Of a DNA stretch of 64,000 nt, positions 14,118 to 22,355 are shown one piece after another. The translations under genes were made by a program, and so were the position numbers. Origin of the DNA: Bifidobacterium catenulatum DSM 16992 = JCM 1194 = LMG 11043 (GTDB lineage Bacteria > Actinomycetota > Actinomycetes > Actinomycetales > Bifidobacteriaceae). The stretch spans positions 1,984,001 to 2,048,000 of the forward strand of contig NZ_AP012325.1 in the NCBI RefSeq assembly GCF_001025195.1. Reading direction: 5' to 3'. The notes beneath the pieces were generated by a model that was not told the DNA's origin, ran no database searches, and saw nothing but the letters and a program-made list of their open reading frames with translations. Every line of letters begins with the position of its first letter. Within the stretch, counting starts at the first letter, position 1.

Positions 14118-14579
14118 ATGGAGGCGCAGCTTATGAGGCTACAGGACCTGAGACTCGAAGAAGGAATGTCTCTGGAACAACTGGCCGGGCTCTCCGGCGT
14201 GGATCATGATCGTCTCGCCATGTTCGAAAACAATCCGGAAACCGTACGCAATATGCATTTGGACACCGCTTGCCAAATTGCCAAAGCATTGCACTGCAAC
14301 GTGTTGGAGCTCCATCCCGACGAAGGTTGGAGAGGCGGAATCCACTGCGCTGAATCCGGTCTAAGAGACATTCGTCGGACTCGCGGCTATACGCAAAGCG
14401 AGTTGTCAGAGATGACAGGGATTCCCCAGCCGAACATCTCTTGGTTTGAGACAGGCTATCGCTCAACCTCAGGCATGCGGCTGGATACAGCCAGGCGTCT
14501 GTCGGAAGCGCTTCAATGCGATCCAACAGATTTCCTAAAAGAAGCGTATCGCCGATATGAATTTAAGTGTTGTATCTGA
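14118..14579 (+). CDS. double helix-turn-helix (XRE/Cro) regulator
   Basis: A 153-residue protein made of two tandem Cro/C1-type HTH units, about residues 10-65 (EEGMSLEQLAGLSGV) and 80-140 (TRGYTQSELSEMTGIPQPNI). No other domain is present. I chose ATG 14118 because GGGAGG sits seven bases upstream; longer in-frame starts at 14013 lack a ribosome site. The stop codon lies at the loop of a strong hairpin (14560-14600). It is a solitary gene divergent from the rRNA operon. Target genes are unknown; such tandem-HTH proteins often control neighbouring or toxin-antitoxin-like loci. Confidence 0.75.
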   Translation: MEAQLMRLQDLRLEEGMSLEQLAGLSGVDHDRLAMFENNPETVRNMHLDTACQIAKALHCNVLELHPDEGWRGGIHCAESGLRDIRRTRGYTQSELSEMTGIPQPNISWFETGYRSTSGMRLDTARRLSEALQCDPTDFLKEAYRRYEFKCCI

Positions 14580-14600
14580 TTTAGATACAACACTTAAATT
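14560..14600 (+). terminator. 18-bp hairpin overlapping the stop codon of the HTH gene
   Basis: Perfect arms AATTTAAGTGTTGTATCT (14560-14577) and its complement (14583-14600) enclose a 5-base loop. The gene's last five codons form the left arm and the TGA begins at its last base. There is no long T-run, so termination is uncertain; it could also control mRNA decay. Confidence 0.6.
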
Positions 14601-14704
14601 TCATCGGACGCCATACTTCGACAAACGAATGCATCCCACGCACCTCCCATCTCACCAAAAGGATTAGGCAAGAGAGAAGCCCTTCAATCATTGACTTCAC
14701 AAAC

Positions 14705-14742
14705 GATAACGTCCGAAATCTTGCGCACTTTCGGACGTTATC
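14705..14742 (-). terminator. hairpin ending the P-type ATPase gene
   Basis: A perfect 14-bp stem GATAACGTCCGAAA / TTTCGGACGTTATC (14705-14718, 14729-14742) overlaps the stop codon of the ATPase read on the minus strand. The following sequence GTTTGTG is only weakly T-rich. Confidence 0.65.
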
Positions 14743-17734
14743 TGGCGCGGAGGACGCATTTGCGCAGTTCGGAGGCGATGAGCACGATCATGGCAAGGCC
14801 CAAGCATTCGACCCATGCGCCGGCGCTGAGCGGTACCGTGCCGAAAGCGATGTTGAGGAACGGAATGTAGATCACCGCCAACTGCAGCACCGTGCTCAGT
14901 GCGAGCGCGCCCCATAGCCACTTGTTGGAGAACAGTCCGACGAACGCCGACTGCAAGTGCGAGCGCGAGGCAATCGCGTTCAGCATTTGGGCGAATACGA
15001 GAATCGTGAAGCCCATGGTGCGCGCTTCAGTCATTTGCGCGTCGTGGCCGATCGCATCGACGGAGCGGTCGGTGAACAGGCCTCCGGCCAAATGCATGTC
15101 CATGCCGATCAGGGTGACGGCCGCCATAATCACACCAATGAAAATGATGTCGCCCCACATTTCGGCGTCAATCACACGATCGGTGAGTTTGCGAGGTTTG
15201 CGTGCCATCACGTCATCGGTAGACGGGTCGACACCCATAGCGAGCGCGGGCGCAGCATCGGTGAGCAGGTTGATCCACAGCAGCTGCGTGGCGAGCAGCG
15301 GCACAATCACGCCTTGGCTGCCGGGCTGGGTGATGCCGAGGAATCCGGCGAGCATCACGCCGCCGAACACGGTGAACACTTCGCCCACATTGGAGCTCAG
15401 CAGGTAGCGCAGGAACTTGCGGATGTTGTCGAAAATGCCTCGTCCTTCGCGCACGGCTGCGACGATGGTGCTGAAGTTGTCGTCGGCGAGAATCATTTTC
15501 GCGCTTTGTTTGGTTACTTCAGTGCCGGTAATGCCCATGGCGACGCCGATATCGGCGGTTTTGACGGCAGGAGCGTCGTTCACGCCGTCGCCGGTCATGG
15601 CCACGATATTCCCTTGCCTCTGCAACGATTCGACGATTTTCAGCTTGTGTTCCGGCGCGACTCGCGCATAGACGGACACTTCACTGGTCACCTTGTCGAA
15701 GGCCGCTTCGTCGGGCAGTTCGTCAAGCTGACTGCCGGTCATGGCCTTGCCACCCTTGTCGATAATGCCCAAATCGGTGGCGATGCGAGCTGCGGTCAGC
15801 GGGTGGTCGCCGGTAATCATTACCGTACGGATGCCGGCGCGATGCGCTTCTGCCACGGAATCACGCACTTCCGTACGCGGCGGATCGATGATGCCGACCA
15901 TACCGACCCAAATCAAATCATTCTCAAGCACATCGCTTTGTTCCGCAATATCGGCAACATGACCCGCGGAGTTCAGCATGACTCCTGGCACTTGTGCAAG
16001 CGAAGCGGTACCGAGCGGACGGTAGGCCTGACCCAACGTGCGGTACGCGTCGGAAGAAAGCTGTTCGACAGTCGCAAGAATCTGCTGACGATCACCTTCC
16101 GTAAGTGGACGAACGGCACCGCCGACCGCAATTCTGCTGCAATATCCAAGAAGCACATCGGGGGCACCCTTGGAGAAGACGGTCAAGCGGCCGGCATCGG
16201 TGTTGTCTCGCGCCACGATGGACATGCGCTTACGTTCAGAAGTGAAGGGGATTTCGCCGACGCGCTCATAGTTGGCATACTTGCGATTCGCCTTCACTTT
16301 TCGTGCTGCGACAATGAGTGAGACTTCGGTCGGGTCGCCGACCGCTTCCCACGTTACGTTTTCCGTATTGCCGGCAGAAGCGGCGACTTCGCGCAGTTCG
16401 CCGTCGTTTGCCAGCGCACCCACGGCAAGGGTTGCGACGGCTTCCGATTCGATAATCTCGCGTATTTGCGCATGTTCCATGGTCTGCGAATCAACCACCA
16501 TGCGGCCTTCCGGCGCATAGCCGGTGCCCGTGAGCTGCACTTCACCGCTCGGTGTGACCACACGCTCCACGGTCATCTCATTGCGGGTGAGCGTACCGGT
16601 TTTGTCGGAGCAGATCACCGAAGCGGAACCGAGCGTTTCCACCGAATGCAGTTTCTTGACGATCGCATTGTGCATGGCCATGCGCTGCACGCCGAGCGCG
16701 AGCACTACCGTAAGAATCGCAGCCAAACCTTCCGGCACGGCCGCGACAGCCAGAGAAACGGCCAACAGTAGCGAATCGATTACATCGTGAACGTCTTGGA
16801 ATCCTTCGGTAAGCGCGAGCGCGACCAGCACCACGACCGCAATGATGCATACCGCAATGCCGAGGATTTTGGAAACGTAGTTCATTTCCTTTTGCAGCGG
16901 GGTTTCGTCGTCTTCCGTGGCTTGCAGCAGGTCCGCGATTTTGCCGACCTGCGTGCCCATACCGGTGCTGGTTACGATGGCGCGGCCGGTGCCTTGCGTT
17001 ACGGACGTGCCGTTGAACACCATGTTGGCGCGGTCGCCGAGGGCTTTCGCCTGTGCGAGGGTGTCGGTCTTTTTGCCGACGGGCACGCTTTCGCCGGTGA
17101 GGCTGGCTTCCGCGATGCGCAGGCTGGCGGCCGTAAAGAGGCGTCCGTCCGCGGAGACGGAGTCGCCTTCACCGAGCACGATGATGTCGCCGGGCACCAC
17201 GTCAACCGTGTTGATGCGTTCGATTTGACCGTCACGCAGCACGTTGGTCTGCGGCGCGGTCATGCTGGAGAGCGCTTCGACGGCCGCTTCCGCCTTCGAT
17301 TCCTGAATGTAGCCGAGCACCGCGTTGACGATGAGAATCAGCACGATGACGATGGCGTCGAACGGCAATGCTTCGCCACCTTCCGCACCTGGTACGGCGT
17401 TGGCCCGTTCTATGAACCATGCGACGAACGAAATGCCGGTTGCAGCCAACAGCAGGTAGACGAGGGGATCTTTGAATTGTTCGAGGAATTTCTTCCATTT
17501 TGGCACCGGTGGTGCGGATGCGAGTTCGTTCGGTCCGTACTTGTCGAGTCGCCGCTTGGCTTCCGCTTGGCTCAGGCCGGTATTCAAATCGACGCCAAGC
17601 GATTGCGCGACGGTTTGTGCATCGGCGAGCGACGGATCGACTTGCGTTTGCGTTGCGATATTCTTCGCTTGTTCGAAATTTCCCGAACTGGTCTCGCGGA
17701 ATTGGGTGGATTGATCTTCCTTGCGATCAACCAT
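14738..17734 (-). CDS. P-type cation-transporting ATPase (calcium-ATPase type)
   Basis: An ATP-driven cation pump in the membrane, 998 residues. The order is normal: N-terminal cation-ATPase domain (about 40-110), actuator loop with TGES (near 213), VPEGL in M4 (near 333), phosphorylation motif DKTGTLT (near 377), nucleotide domain, TGDGVNDAP (near 660) and six C-terminal helices with NLLTDAAPA in M6. The M4 and M6 motifs resemble SERCA-like P2A pumps, so Ca2+ is the likely substrate, though Mn2+ or Na+ cannot be excluded. AAGGAG precedes the start. It is monocistronic. Confidence 0.9.
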   Translation of the reverse strand: MVDRKEDQSTQFRETSSGNFEQAKNIATQTQVDPSLADAQTVAQSLGVDLNTGLSQAEAKRRLDKYGPNELASAPPVPKWKKFLEQFKDPLVYLLLAATGISFVAWFIERANAVPGAEGGEALPFDAIVIVLILIVNAVLGYIQESKAEAAVEALSSMTAPQTNVLRDGQIERINTVDVVPGDIIVLGEGDSVSADGRLFTAASLRIAEASLTGESVPVGKKTDTLAQAKALGDRANMVFNGTSVTQGTGRAIVTSTGMGTQVGKIADLLQATEDDETPLQKEMNYVSKILGIAVCIIAVVVLVALALTEGFQDVHDVIDSLLLAVSLAVAAVPEGLAAILTVVLALGVQRMAMHNAIVKKLHSVETLGSASVICSDKTGTLTRNEMTVERVVTPSGEVQLTGTGYAPEGRMVVDSQTMEHAQIREIIESEAVATLAVGALANDGELREVAASAGNTENVTWEAVGDPTEVSLIVAARKVKANRKYANYERVGEIPFTSERKRMSIVARDNTDAGRLTVFSKGAPDVLLGYCSRIAVGGAVRPLTEGDRQQILATVEQLSSDAYRTLGQAYRPLGTASLAQVPGVMLNSAGHVADIAEQSDVLENDLIWVGMVGIIDPPRTEVRDSVAEAHRAGIRTVMITGDHPLTAARIATDLGIIDKGGKAMTGSQLDELPDEAAFDKVTSEVSVYARVAPEHKLKIVESLQRQGNIVAMTGDGVNDAPAVKTADIGVAMGITGTEVTKQSAKMILADDNFSTIVAAVREGRGIFDNIRKFLRYLLSSNVGEVFTVFGGVMLAGFLGITQPGSQGVIVPLLATQLLWINLLTDAAPALAMGVDPSTDDVMARKPRKLTDRVIDAEMWGDIIFIGVIMAAVTLIGMDMHLAGGLFTDRSVDAIGHDAQMTEARTMGFTILVFAQMLNAIASRSHLQSAFVGLFSNKWLWGALALSTVLQLAVIYIPFLNIAFGTVPLSAGAWVECLGLAMIVLIASELRKCVLRAR

Positions 17735-18308
17735 GATGATCTCCTTGGGAGCGCCGCGGAGTAGTCAGCTCTCCCCTGCCGTTGCGATAGCACGAAAACC
17801 GCGGAAAATTGCGATTTTCGCAACCACTCGCTGAACTGGGCAATGCTGCGCGGTTGTGGACACCGGGCGTGTGCCATCGGTGCATTCCTGTCATTATTGC
17901 ACACCATGCCCATTTTGCAAGACTGCCACACACCGTCTTTTGTCAAAAATTCGCAAATTCGTGAAACGTGTCGTGAAACATAATTCGCAATCTCACTTCA
18001 ATCACATACCCAATCGATTGTTCCATCACAAGACAACATGGGTCGCAACGTCGCTACCATCTTTGTCGGAAAAATCGTGAGGTCACCAGATCAAAATCGT
18101 GTGGCAATTTGTTCAAATCGCGTGGCAAGACAGCCAAATCATGCGACCCATCCATCAAAATGGACGATGAGGAGGATTTTGTTGATGGCTTAAATTAGAC
18201 AGATTGCCTAGAATGAGGGATAGGACTTCCGAAACGTTCGAGCGCAGTCGAACACATTCACACACGTCCGAACGTCACGAAGCAAGCTCTTCAAGGAAAG
18301 GGGCCATC
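17735..18308. other. 574-base intergenic region with phased repeats
   Basis: There is no credible ORF here. On the plus strand the sequence AAATCGTG-GGCA recurs imperfectly at 18072, 18094, 18115 and 18136, that is every 21-22 bases, two helical turns. A possible -10 element TAGAAT is at 18209-18214. The array lies about 170 bases before the DUF308 gene and could bind its regulator. It is also upstream of the divergent ATPase, though about 340 bases away. Confidence 0.5.
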
Positions 18309-19199
18309 ATGAGCGACGCAATGAACAACCCGTATGCGAACAATCCGAATCAGAACGGCAGCAACGGACAGCAGCCGCAAGGTCAGCCGGAATACGGGGC
18401 ATACGCGCCAAATCAGCAATCGCAAGGCCAACAACAGAACGGCAATCCCAACAATTCGAGCAATCCGTATCCGAGCGAGCCGCAGACCCCACGCTACTTT
18501 GACGGCCCCAACGCCAACCAAAACCCGAACCAGAACGGCTTCTTCTACGCGAGCTACACCACCGGCCAACCGTACGGACAGCAGAACAGCCAACCAGGAA
18601 CCGGCAACGACAATTGGCAGCCAATCAGCCCGTTCAAACTTGCGGAGGAATGGCTGCCAAAGAAGGCGAAGAACGCGATCCGCGGCACCTACGCAATACT
18701 TGGCATCGCCGCCATCATCCTCGGCCTGGCACTGCTGATCTGGCCGGGAGCCACGCTGAAAGTCGCCGCAATCGCACTCGGCGCATACTTCGTGGTTTCC
18801 GGCGTGGTCCGCATTGTGACCGCAATTGTGGAACTCGGGCTTCCGGGCGGATGGCGCGTGCTTGACATTCTGATCGGTCTGATGCTGTCTGTCGGCGGTG
18901 TGGTCATGTTGAAGAACGCAGCGCTTTCCGGAGCCACGCTCGCGGTGCTCGTCACCATGGTGGTCGGCCTCGGCTGGATGTTGGAAGGCGTGATGGCGCT
19001 CGTGGAATCATGGCGCATGCCAAGCTCCGCATGGGCCGTGATTTACGCGCTGCTGTCGATTGTCGCCGGCTTCATCGTGCTGTTCTCCCCCATCAGCTCC
19101 ACGACCTGGCTGATTCTGTTCGGCGGATGCGCGCTTGTGGTGATCGGCATCGTCGCAATCGTGCGCGCATTCATGTTCGGCAAACCCAATCGCAAGTAA
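18309..19199 (+). CDS. DUF308/HdeD-type membrane protein
   Basis: A 296-residue protein. Residues 1-100 are low-complexity and rich in Asn, Gln, Pro and Tyr, followed by about six hydrophobic helices arranged as three pairs (from YAILGIAAIILGLALLIWPG at about 135 to the C-terminus). This is the DUF308 pattern of HdeD, an acid-stress membrane protein in enterobacteria; the role in bifidobacteria is unknown. ATG 18309 has AAAGGGG upstream; the longer frame from 18204 does not. It ends at its own terminator. Confidence 0.8.
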   Translation: MSDAMNNPYANNPNQNGSNGQQPQGQPEYGAYAPNQQSQGQQQNGNPNNSSNPYPSEPQTPRYFDGPNANQNPNQNGFFYASYTTGQPYGQQNSQPGTGNDNWQPISPFKLAEEWLPKKAKNAIRGTYAILGIAAIILGLALLIWPGATLKVAAIALGAYFVVSGVVRIVTAIVELGLPGGWRVLDILIGLMLSVGGVVMLKNAALSGATLAVLVTMVVGLGWMLEGVMALVESWRMPSSAWAVIYALLSIVAGFIVLFSPISSTTWLILFGGCALVVIGIVAIVRAFMFGKPNRK

Positions 19200-19244
19200 T
19201 TTTCACGGCGAAGGCCGTAAAGTCTGATTATCTCTGTTTTCCCA

Positions 19245-19278
19245 AGGGCACCAAGCAACAGCTCAGTGCCCTTTTTTC
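19245..19278 (+). terminator. terminator after the DUF308 gene
   Basis: AAGGGCAC / GTGCCCTT stem (19245-19252, 19267-19274) followed by T6. Confidence 0.88.
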
Positions 19279-19340
19279 ACGCCTATCATCGTCCGCTTTT
19301 CATATGTTGTTACTTTTTTTCAAGATTAGCCGATGATTTT

Positions 19341-19406
19341 ACAAAAGAAGTGACGATCGTCGCATGACATCGATGGTTTGCCCGGCTTAGAATAAAGGCA
19401 CAACAG
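19341..19406 (+). promoter_or_regulatory. promoter/regulatory region of peptide gene 1, conserved with 55593-55658
   Basis: The box ACAAAAGAAGTGACGA (19341) is followed 47 bases from its start by TAGAAT (19388-19393) and then AAGGCACAACAG. The same elements occur before the second peptide gene at exactly the same spacing (66 bases end to end), while the DNA between them differs. A TGACAT lies at the -35 position. I infer a shared activator site around -60. Confidence 0.65.
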
Positions 19407-19508
19407 AAGAACGAAGAAAAAAGATAAACACAATACAGACTTACGGCAGCGGCCAGAGGAATGACAAGAAGAAAAGACGCGCCGCCAAGCCAAGTGAAAG
19501 GAAACATC

Positions 19509-19631
19509 ATGAAGAACAACACTTTCGACCAGATCATCAACTCCGACCTCGCCTCCATCGACCCGGGCTTCGGCCAGTTCGCACTCGCCAAGGCCTCTGC
19601 CGACCTGATGAAGAAGGTCCTCAACAAGTAA
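19509..19631 (+). CDS. 40-residue peptide, member 1 of a paralogous pair
   Basis: The peptide begins MKNNTFDQIINSDLAS and ends FALAKASADLMKKVLNK. It is 22/40 identical, without gaps, to the peptide at 55726. Conserved positions are NTFDQI, N11, S16, D18, G20, QFA, AKAS, L33, KK and the last Lys. There is no Cys, no double-Gly leader and no signal peptide. The C-terminal half can form an amphipathic basic helix. GTGAAAGGAA precedes the ATG. It has its own promoter region (19341) and terminator (19709). Function is unknown; a secreted or membrane-active peptide, a signal, or a small regulatory protein are all possible. Confidence 0.75.
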   Translation: MKNNTFDQIINSDLASIDPGFGQFALAKASADLMKKVLNK

Positions 19632-19708
19632 GACCGCTTCCTAGACGGAAGGCAAGGCGCAGGCGCGACAGCACCCCGCTCCTCTTCTTTCCAATCCTTA
19701 AATCACAT

Positions 19709-19754
19709 AGCGGGAGGCCGCGGTTCCAAACGGAATCGCGGCCTCCCGCTTTTC
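19709..19754. terminator. terminator between peptide gene 1 and the MFS gene
   Basis: Perfect 14-bp stem AGCGGGAGGCCGCG / CGCGGCCTCCCGCT followed by TTTT on the plus strand. The convergent MFS gene ends 12 bases away, so it probably serves both. Confidence 0.9.
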
Positions 19755-19765
19755 ACGTACGTCGG

Positions 19766-21058
19766 CTACACCTCCTCAGCAGCGAGATTACGGGCTGCGG
19801 CACGTTCGCGGGGAACGCGCGTCACATAGAAACCAATCGCCACAATCACGAACATCACCGTGCAGCAGGTCCACAGCACGTGGCTGCCGAACGCGTTCAG
19901 AATCCAACCTCCGACAAGCGGCGAGAACGCATTGGACAGCGACCACACCAGGTTGTACAGGCCCTGATACGTGCCGCGCACATCCTTTGGCGCGATGTTC
20001 GCCACCGTCGTGGCGGCAATCGGGAACGTGCCAAGCTCGCCGAGCGTCCACAACACGGTCGCAATCGCAAATGTCACCCATGAATCGGCGCCGATTTGGA
20101 ACGCGTAACCAACCGCCGTGATGGACATGCCAAGCACCAGCACACGGGTGTTGCTCATCCGCTGAAACAACGCGATCGCTGGAATCTGCAGCAAGCACAG
20201 AATGCCACCGTTGATGGTCAGCAGGCTGGAATATTCGTCCGTGCCGAGCCCAATCTGCGTCATGGAGATCGGCAGGCCGCTGACGATCTGGTAATACGCC
20301 AGCGTGTACAGGAACATCAGCACCACCATCGACATGAGCGCTTTGTCGGCGCACGCGCGACGATAGCTACGCCATATGGAGAATTGCTGCGATTGGGTAG
20401 TTTGCGAAGTTTCAGAACGTTCCATAGGTTGTTTCACGCCGCGTTTCACAAACCGTCCGGCAACGCGCACACCCAATCCGGCTTCCTTGAAGAATACCAT
20501 CATCAGCAACGTGGCGAACACCAGCACCGCCGCTTCCACATAGAACATCAGCGAATAGGAAATCTTGACAAGCTGGTTGGCGATGATCGGCCCGATCGCA
20601 AAACCGAAATTCACAGCCCAAGTCTGCAACGAATACGCGCGCTTCTGCTTACGGAACGGGACAACGTCGGAAACGTACGCCGCGACCGCGGGCGTCGGTA
20701 CGGAGGAAATCACACCGTATATCAGCAACGCAATCGCCATAATCCAAGGATCGCCGATAAAAGCCAGCAAAACCAGCATCGCGGCGGAACCCAAGTTACC
20801 GATGACAATCATCGCAGGCCGCCCGAATCGGTCAGACAACGCGCCACCGTACAGGCAGCCGAAAATGCCACCGAAACCGTACATGGAAACGATGGTGCCG
20901 GCCACGCCCGCGCTCACATGCATGTCGGAAACAAGATACATGGAAAGGAACGATGTGACGAAACGGCCCATCCACAGGATGAGCAACGTGACCCACAAAC
21001 CCCAGAACATGACGGGCAAACCAAAAATCTCTCTTCTTTTCTCCATTCCATCCATCAT
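19766..21058 (-). CDS. MFS transporter (drug/metabolite exporter type)
   Basis: About 430 residues with 12 predicted membrane helices. The MFS motif GGALSDRFGRP follows helix 2 near residue 70, and a central basic loop (about residues 190-215) separates the halves. The frame is open to 21193, but the first 45 residues there are not membrane-like and would overlap the divergent methyltransferase gene. I take the ATG pair at 21053-21058 (MMDGMEKRREIF), with weak ribosome-site support. Substrate unknown. Confidence 0.82.
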   Translation of the reverse strand: MMDGMEKRREIFGLPVMFWGLWVTLLILWMGRFVTSFLSMYLVSDMHVSAGVAGTIVSMYGFGGIFGCLYGGALSDRFGRPAMIVIGNLGSAAMLVLLAFIGDPWIMAIALLIYGVISSVPTPAVAAYVSDVVPFRKQKRAYSLQTWAVNFGFAIGPIIANQLVKISYSLMFYVEAAVLVFATLLMMVFFKEAGLGVRVAGRFVKRGVKQPMERSETSQTTQSQQFSIWRSYRRACADKALMSMVVLMFLYTLAYYQIVSGLPISMTQIGLGTDEYSSLLTINGGILCLLQIPAIALFQRMSNTRVLVLGMSITAVGYAFQIGADSWVTFAIATVLWTLGELGTFPIAATTVANIAPKDVRGTYQGLYNLVWSLSNAFSPLVGGWILNAFGSHVLWTCCTVMFVIVAIGFYVTRVPRERAAARNLAAEEV

Positions 21059-21113
21059 ATCGGTTAGGAGCGAAGCAGCCGTTTTTCCCGGGGTGCTGGG
21101 ACAATAGGCAGTT

Positions 21114-22115
21114 ATGGCAATGAAAAAAGGACCGACCAAGGGGTCGGGTGGAAAGCATCGTAACTCGCTGAGGGGCAAGGGACCGACTCCCAAGGCCGAA
21201 GACCGAGTGTATCACAAGGCTTACAAGGAAAAGCAGGCCACTAATCGCCGTAAGATGGCGGATCCGCGGCTGGCAGCACGCCGCCGCGCGGCAAAGTTCA
21301 GCTCGGAATCCGATGATCTCGTCATCGGCCGCAATGCCGTGCTCGAGGCGCTGCGCTGTGGCGTGCCCGCAAGCACGCTGTATGTGGCCGCACGCATCGA
21401 ACATGATGATCGCACGCGCGAAATCATTCGTCTCGCCGGCATTCATGGACTGAACCTCATGGAAGCTGACCGTTTGGAAATGGATCGTATCGCACGCTCC
21501 TCCAACCATCAGGGCGTGGTGATGAAGGCGCAGCCGTTCCAGTATTCCTCGCTCGCCGAGCTGGTGGAACGCGCTGACAAGAAGTCCCGCGCCATGGAAG
21601 CGGCCAACTCCACAAGCGCACGCATTGCGGCACGTCCGCTGTTCATCGCGCTTGACGGCGTTACCGATCCGCAGAACCTGGGCGCGGTCATCCGTTCCGC
21701 GGCCGCATTCGGCGCGAACGGCGTGATCCTACCGGAACGTCGCTCCGCTTCAGTCACCGCAGCCGCATGGAAGGTGTCCGCAGGAGCTGCCGCACACATG
21801 CCTGTCGCCCGCGTGGTGAACCTCACCAAAGCCATTGAAAGCCTGAAGGAACGCGGATACTACAGCGTCGGCCTCGACGGCGGCGGCGACGCCCTTGTTG
21901 GCGAAACCGGTTTCGAAACCGATCCGCTGGTTGTAGTGCTTGGTTCCGAAGGCAACGGCCTGAGCCGTCTTGTACGCGAGACATGCGATTCCATCGCCGG
22001 CATCCCAATGTCGAACATGGTCGAATCACTGAACGCTTCCGTCGCAGCAGGCATCACACTGTATTCCGTCGCACGCGCCCGTCGTGAGGCCGGTGCCGCC
22101 GCCAACGCGAAGTAA
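21114..22115 (+). CDS. rlmB: 23S rRNA (guanosine-2'-O-)-methyltransferase, TrmH/SpoU family
   Basis: A SAM-dependent 2'-O-ribose methyltransferase of the SPOUT class, 333 residues. A basic N-terminal extension (about 60 residues) precedes the RNA-binding domain (VIGRNAVLEALRCGVPASTL). The knot motifs follow: DGVTDPQNLGAVIRSA, VLGSEGNGLSR and IPMSNMVESLNASVAAGI. It resembles RlmB, which methylates G2251 of 23S rRNA. The exact target is inferred from family. It is divergent from the MFS gene. Confidence 0.9.
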   Translation: MAMKKGPTKGSGGKHRNSLRGKGPTPKAEDRVYHKAYKEKQATNRRKMADPRLAARRRAAKFSSESDDLVIGRNAVLEALRCGVPASTLYVAARIEHDDRTREIIRLAGIHGLNLMEADRLEMDRIARSSNHQGVVMKAQPFQYSSLAELVERADKKSRAMEAANSTSARIAARPLFIALDGVTDPQNLGAVIRSAAAFGANGVILPERRSASVTAAAWKVSAGAAAHMPVARVVNLTKAIESLKERGYYSVGLDGGGDALVGETGFETDPLVVVLGSEGNGLSRLVRETCDSIAGIPMSNMVESLNASVAAGITLYSVARARREAGAAANAK

Positions 22116-22189
22116 TAACTCGCAAAGTAACAGCAAGCACAGCGAAACTGCGGAAGCAACCACAGCAAAGCAGCACGTCTGGAATGATT

Positions 22190-22227
22190 ATGAGCGGATA
22201 GTCCATACGGATTATCCGCTCATTTGT
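22190..22227 (+). terminator. terminator after the methyltransferase gene
   Basis: ATGAGCGGATA / TATCCGCTCAT stem (22190-22200, 22213-22223) followed by TTGTT. Confidence 0.75.
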
Positions 22228-22308
22228 TATGCAAGTCTGCACTTGGATTGATCCTGGGCTTACCGCAGACTCAGCATTGCCTTCGACTCGACTATCGTCT
22301 TGTCTCAG

Positions 22309-22355
22309 GGCGCACTAGCTGAGACTCCACTGGAGCCTCAGCTTTTCAGTGCGCC
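22309..22355 (-). terminator. compound hairpin at the end of the DUF4032 gene
   Basis: An outer stem GGCGCACT / AGTGCGCC encloses an inner AGCTGAG / CTCAGCT stem. The right arm overlaps the stop codon of the minus-strand gene. There is no T-run, so the role as terminator is likely but not certain. Confidence 0.5.

Noticed and set aside
14957..17764. Plus-strand open frames of 325-454 codons
   Set aside because: Antisense to the P-type ATPase, which has all catalytic motifs.
18072..18148. CRISPR array
   Set aside because: Only four imperfect units of about 13 bases with 8-9-base gaps; too short and too variable for CRISPR, and no cas gene is nearby.
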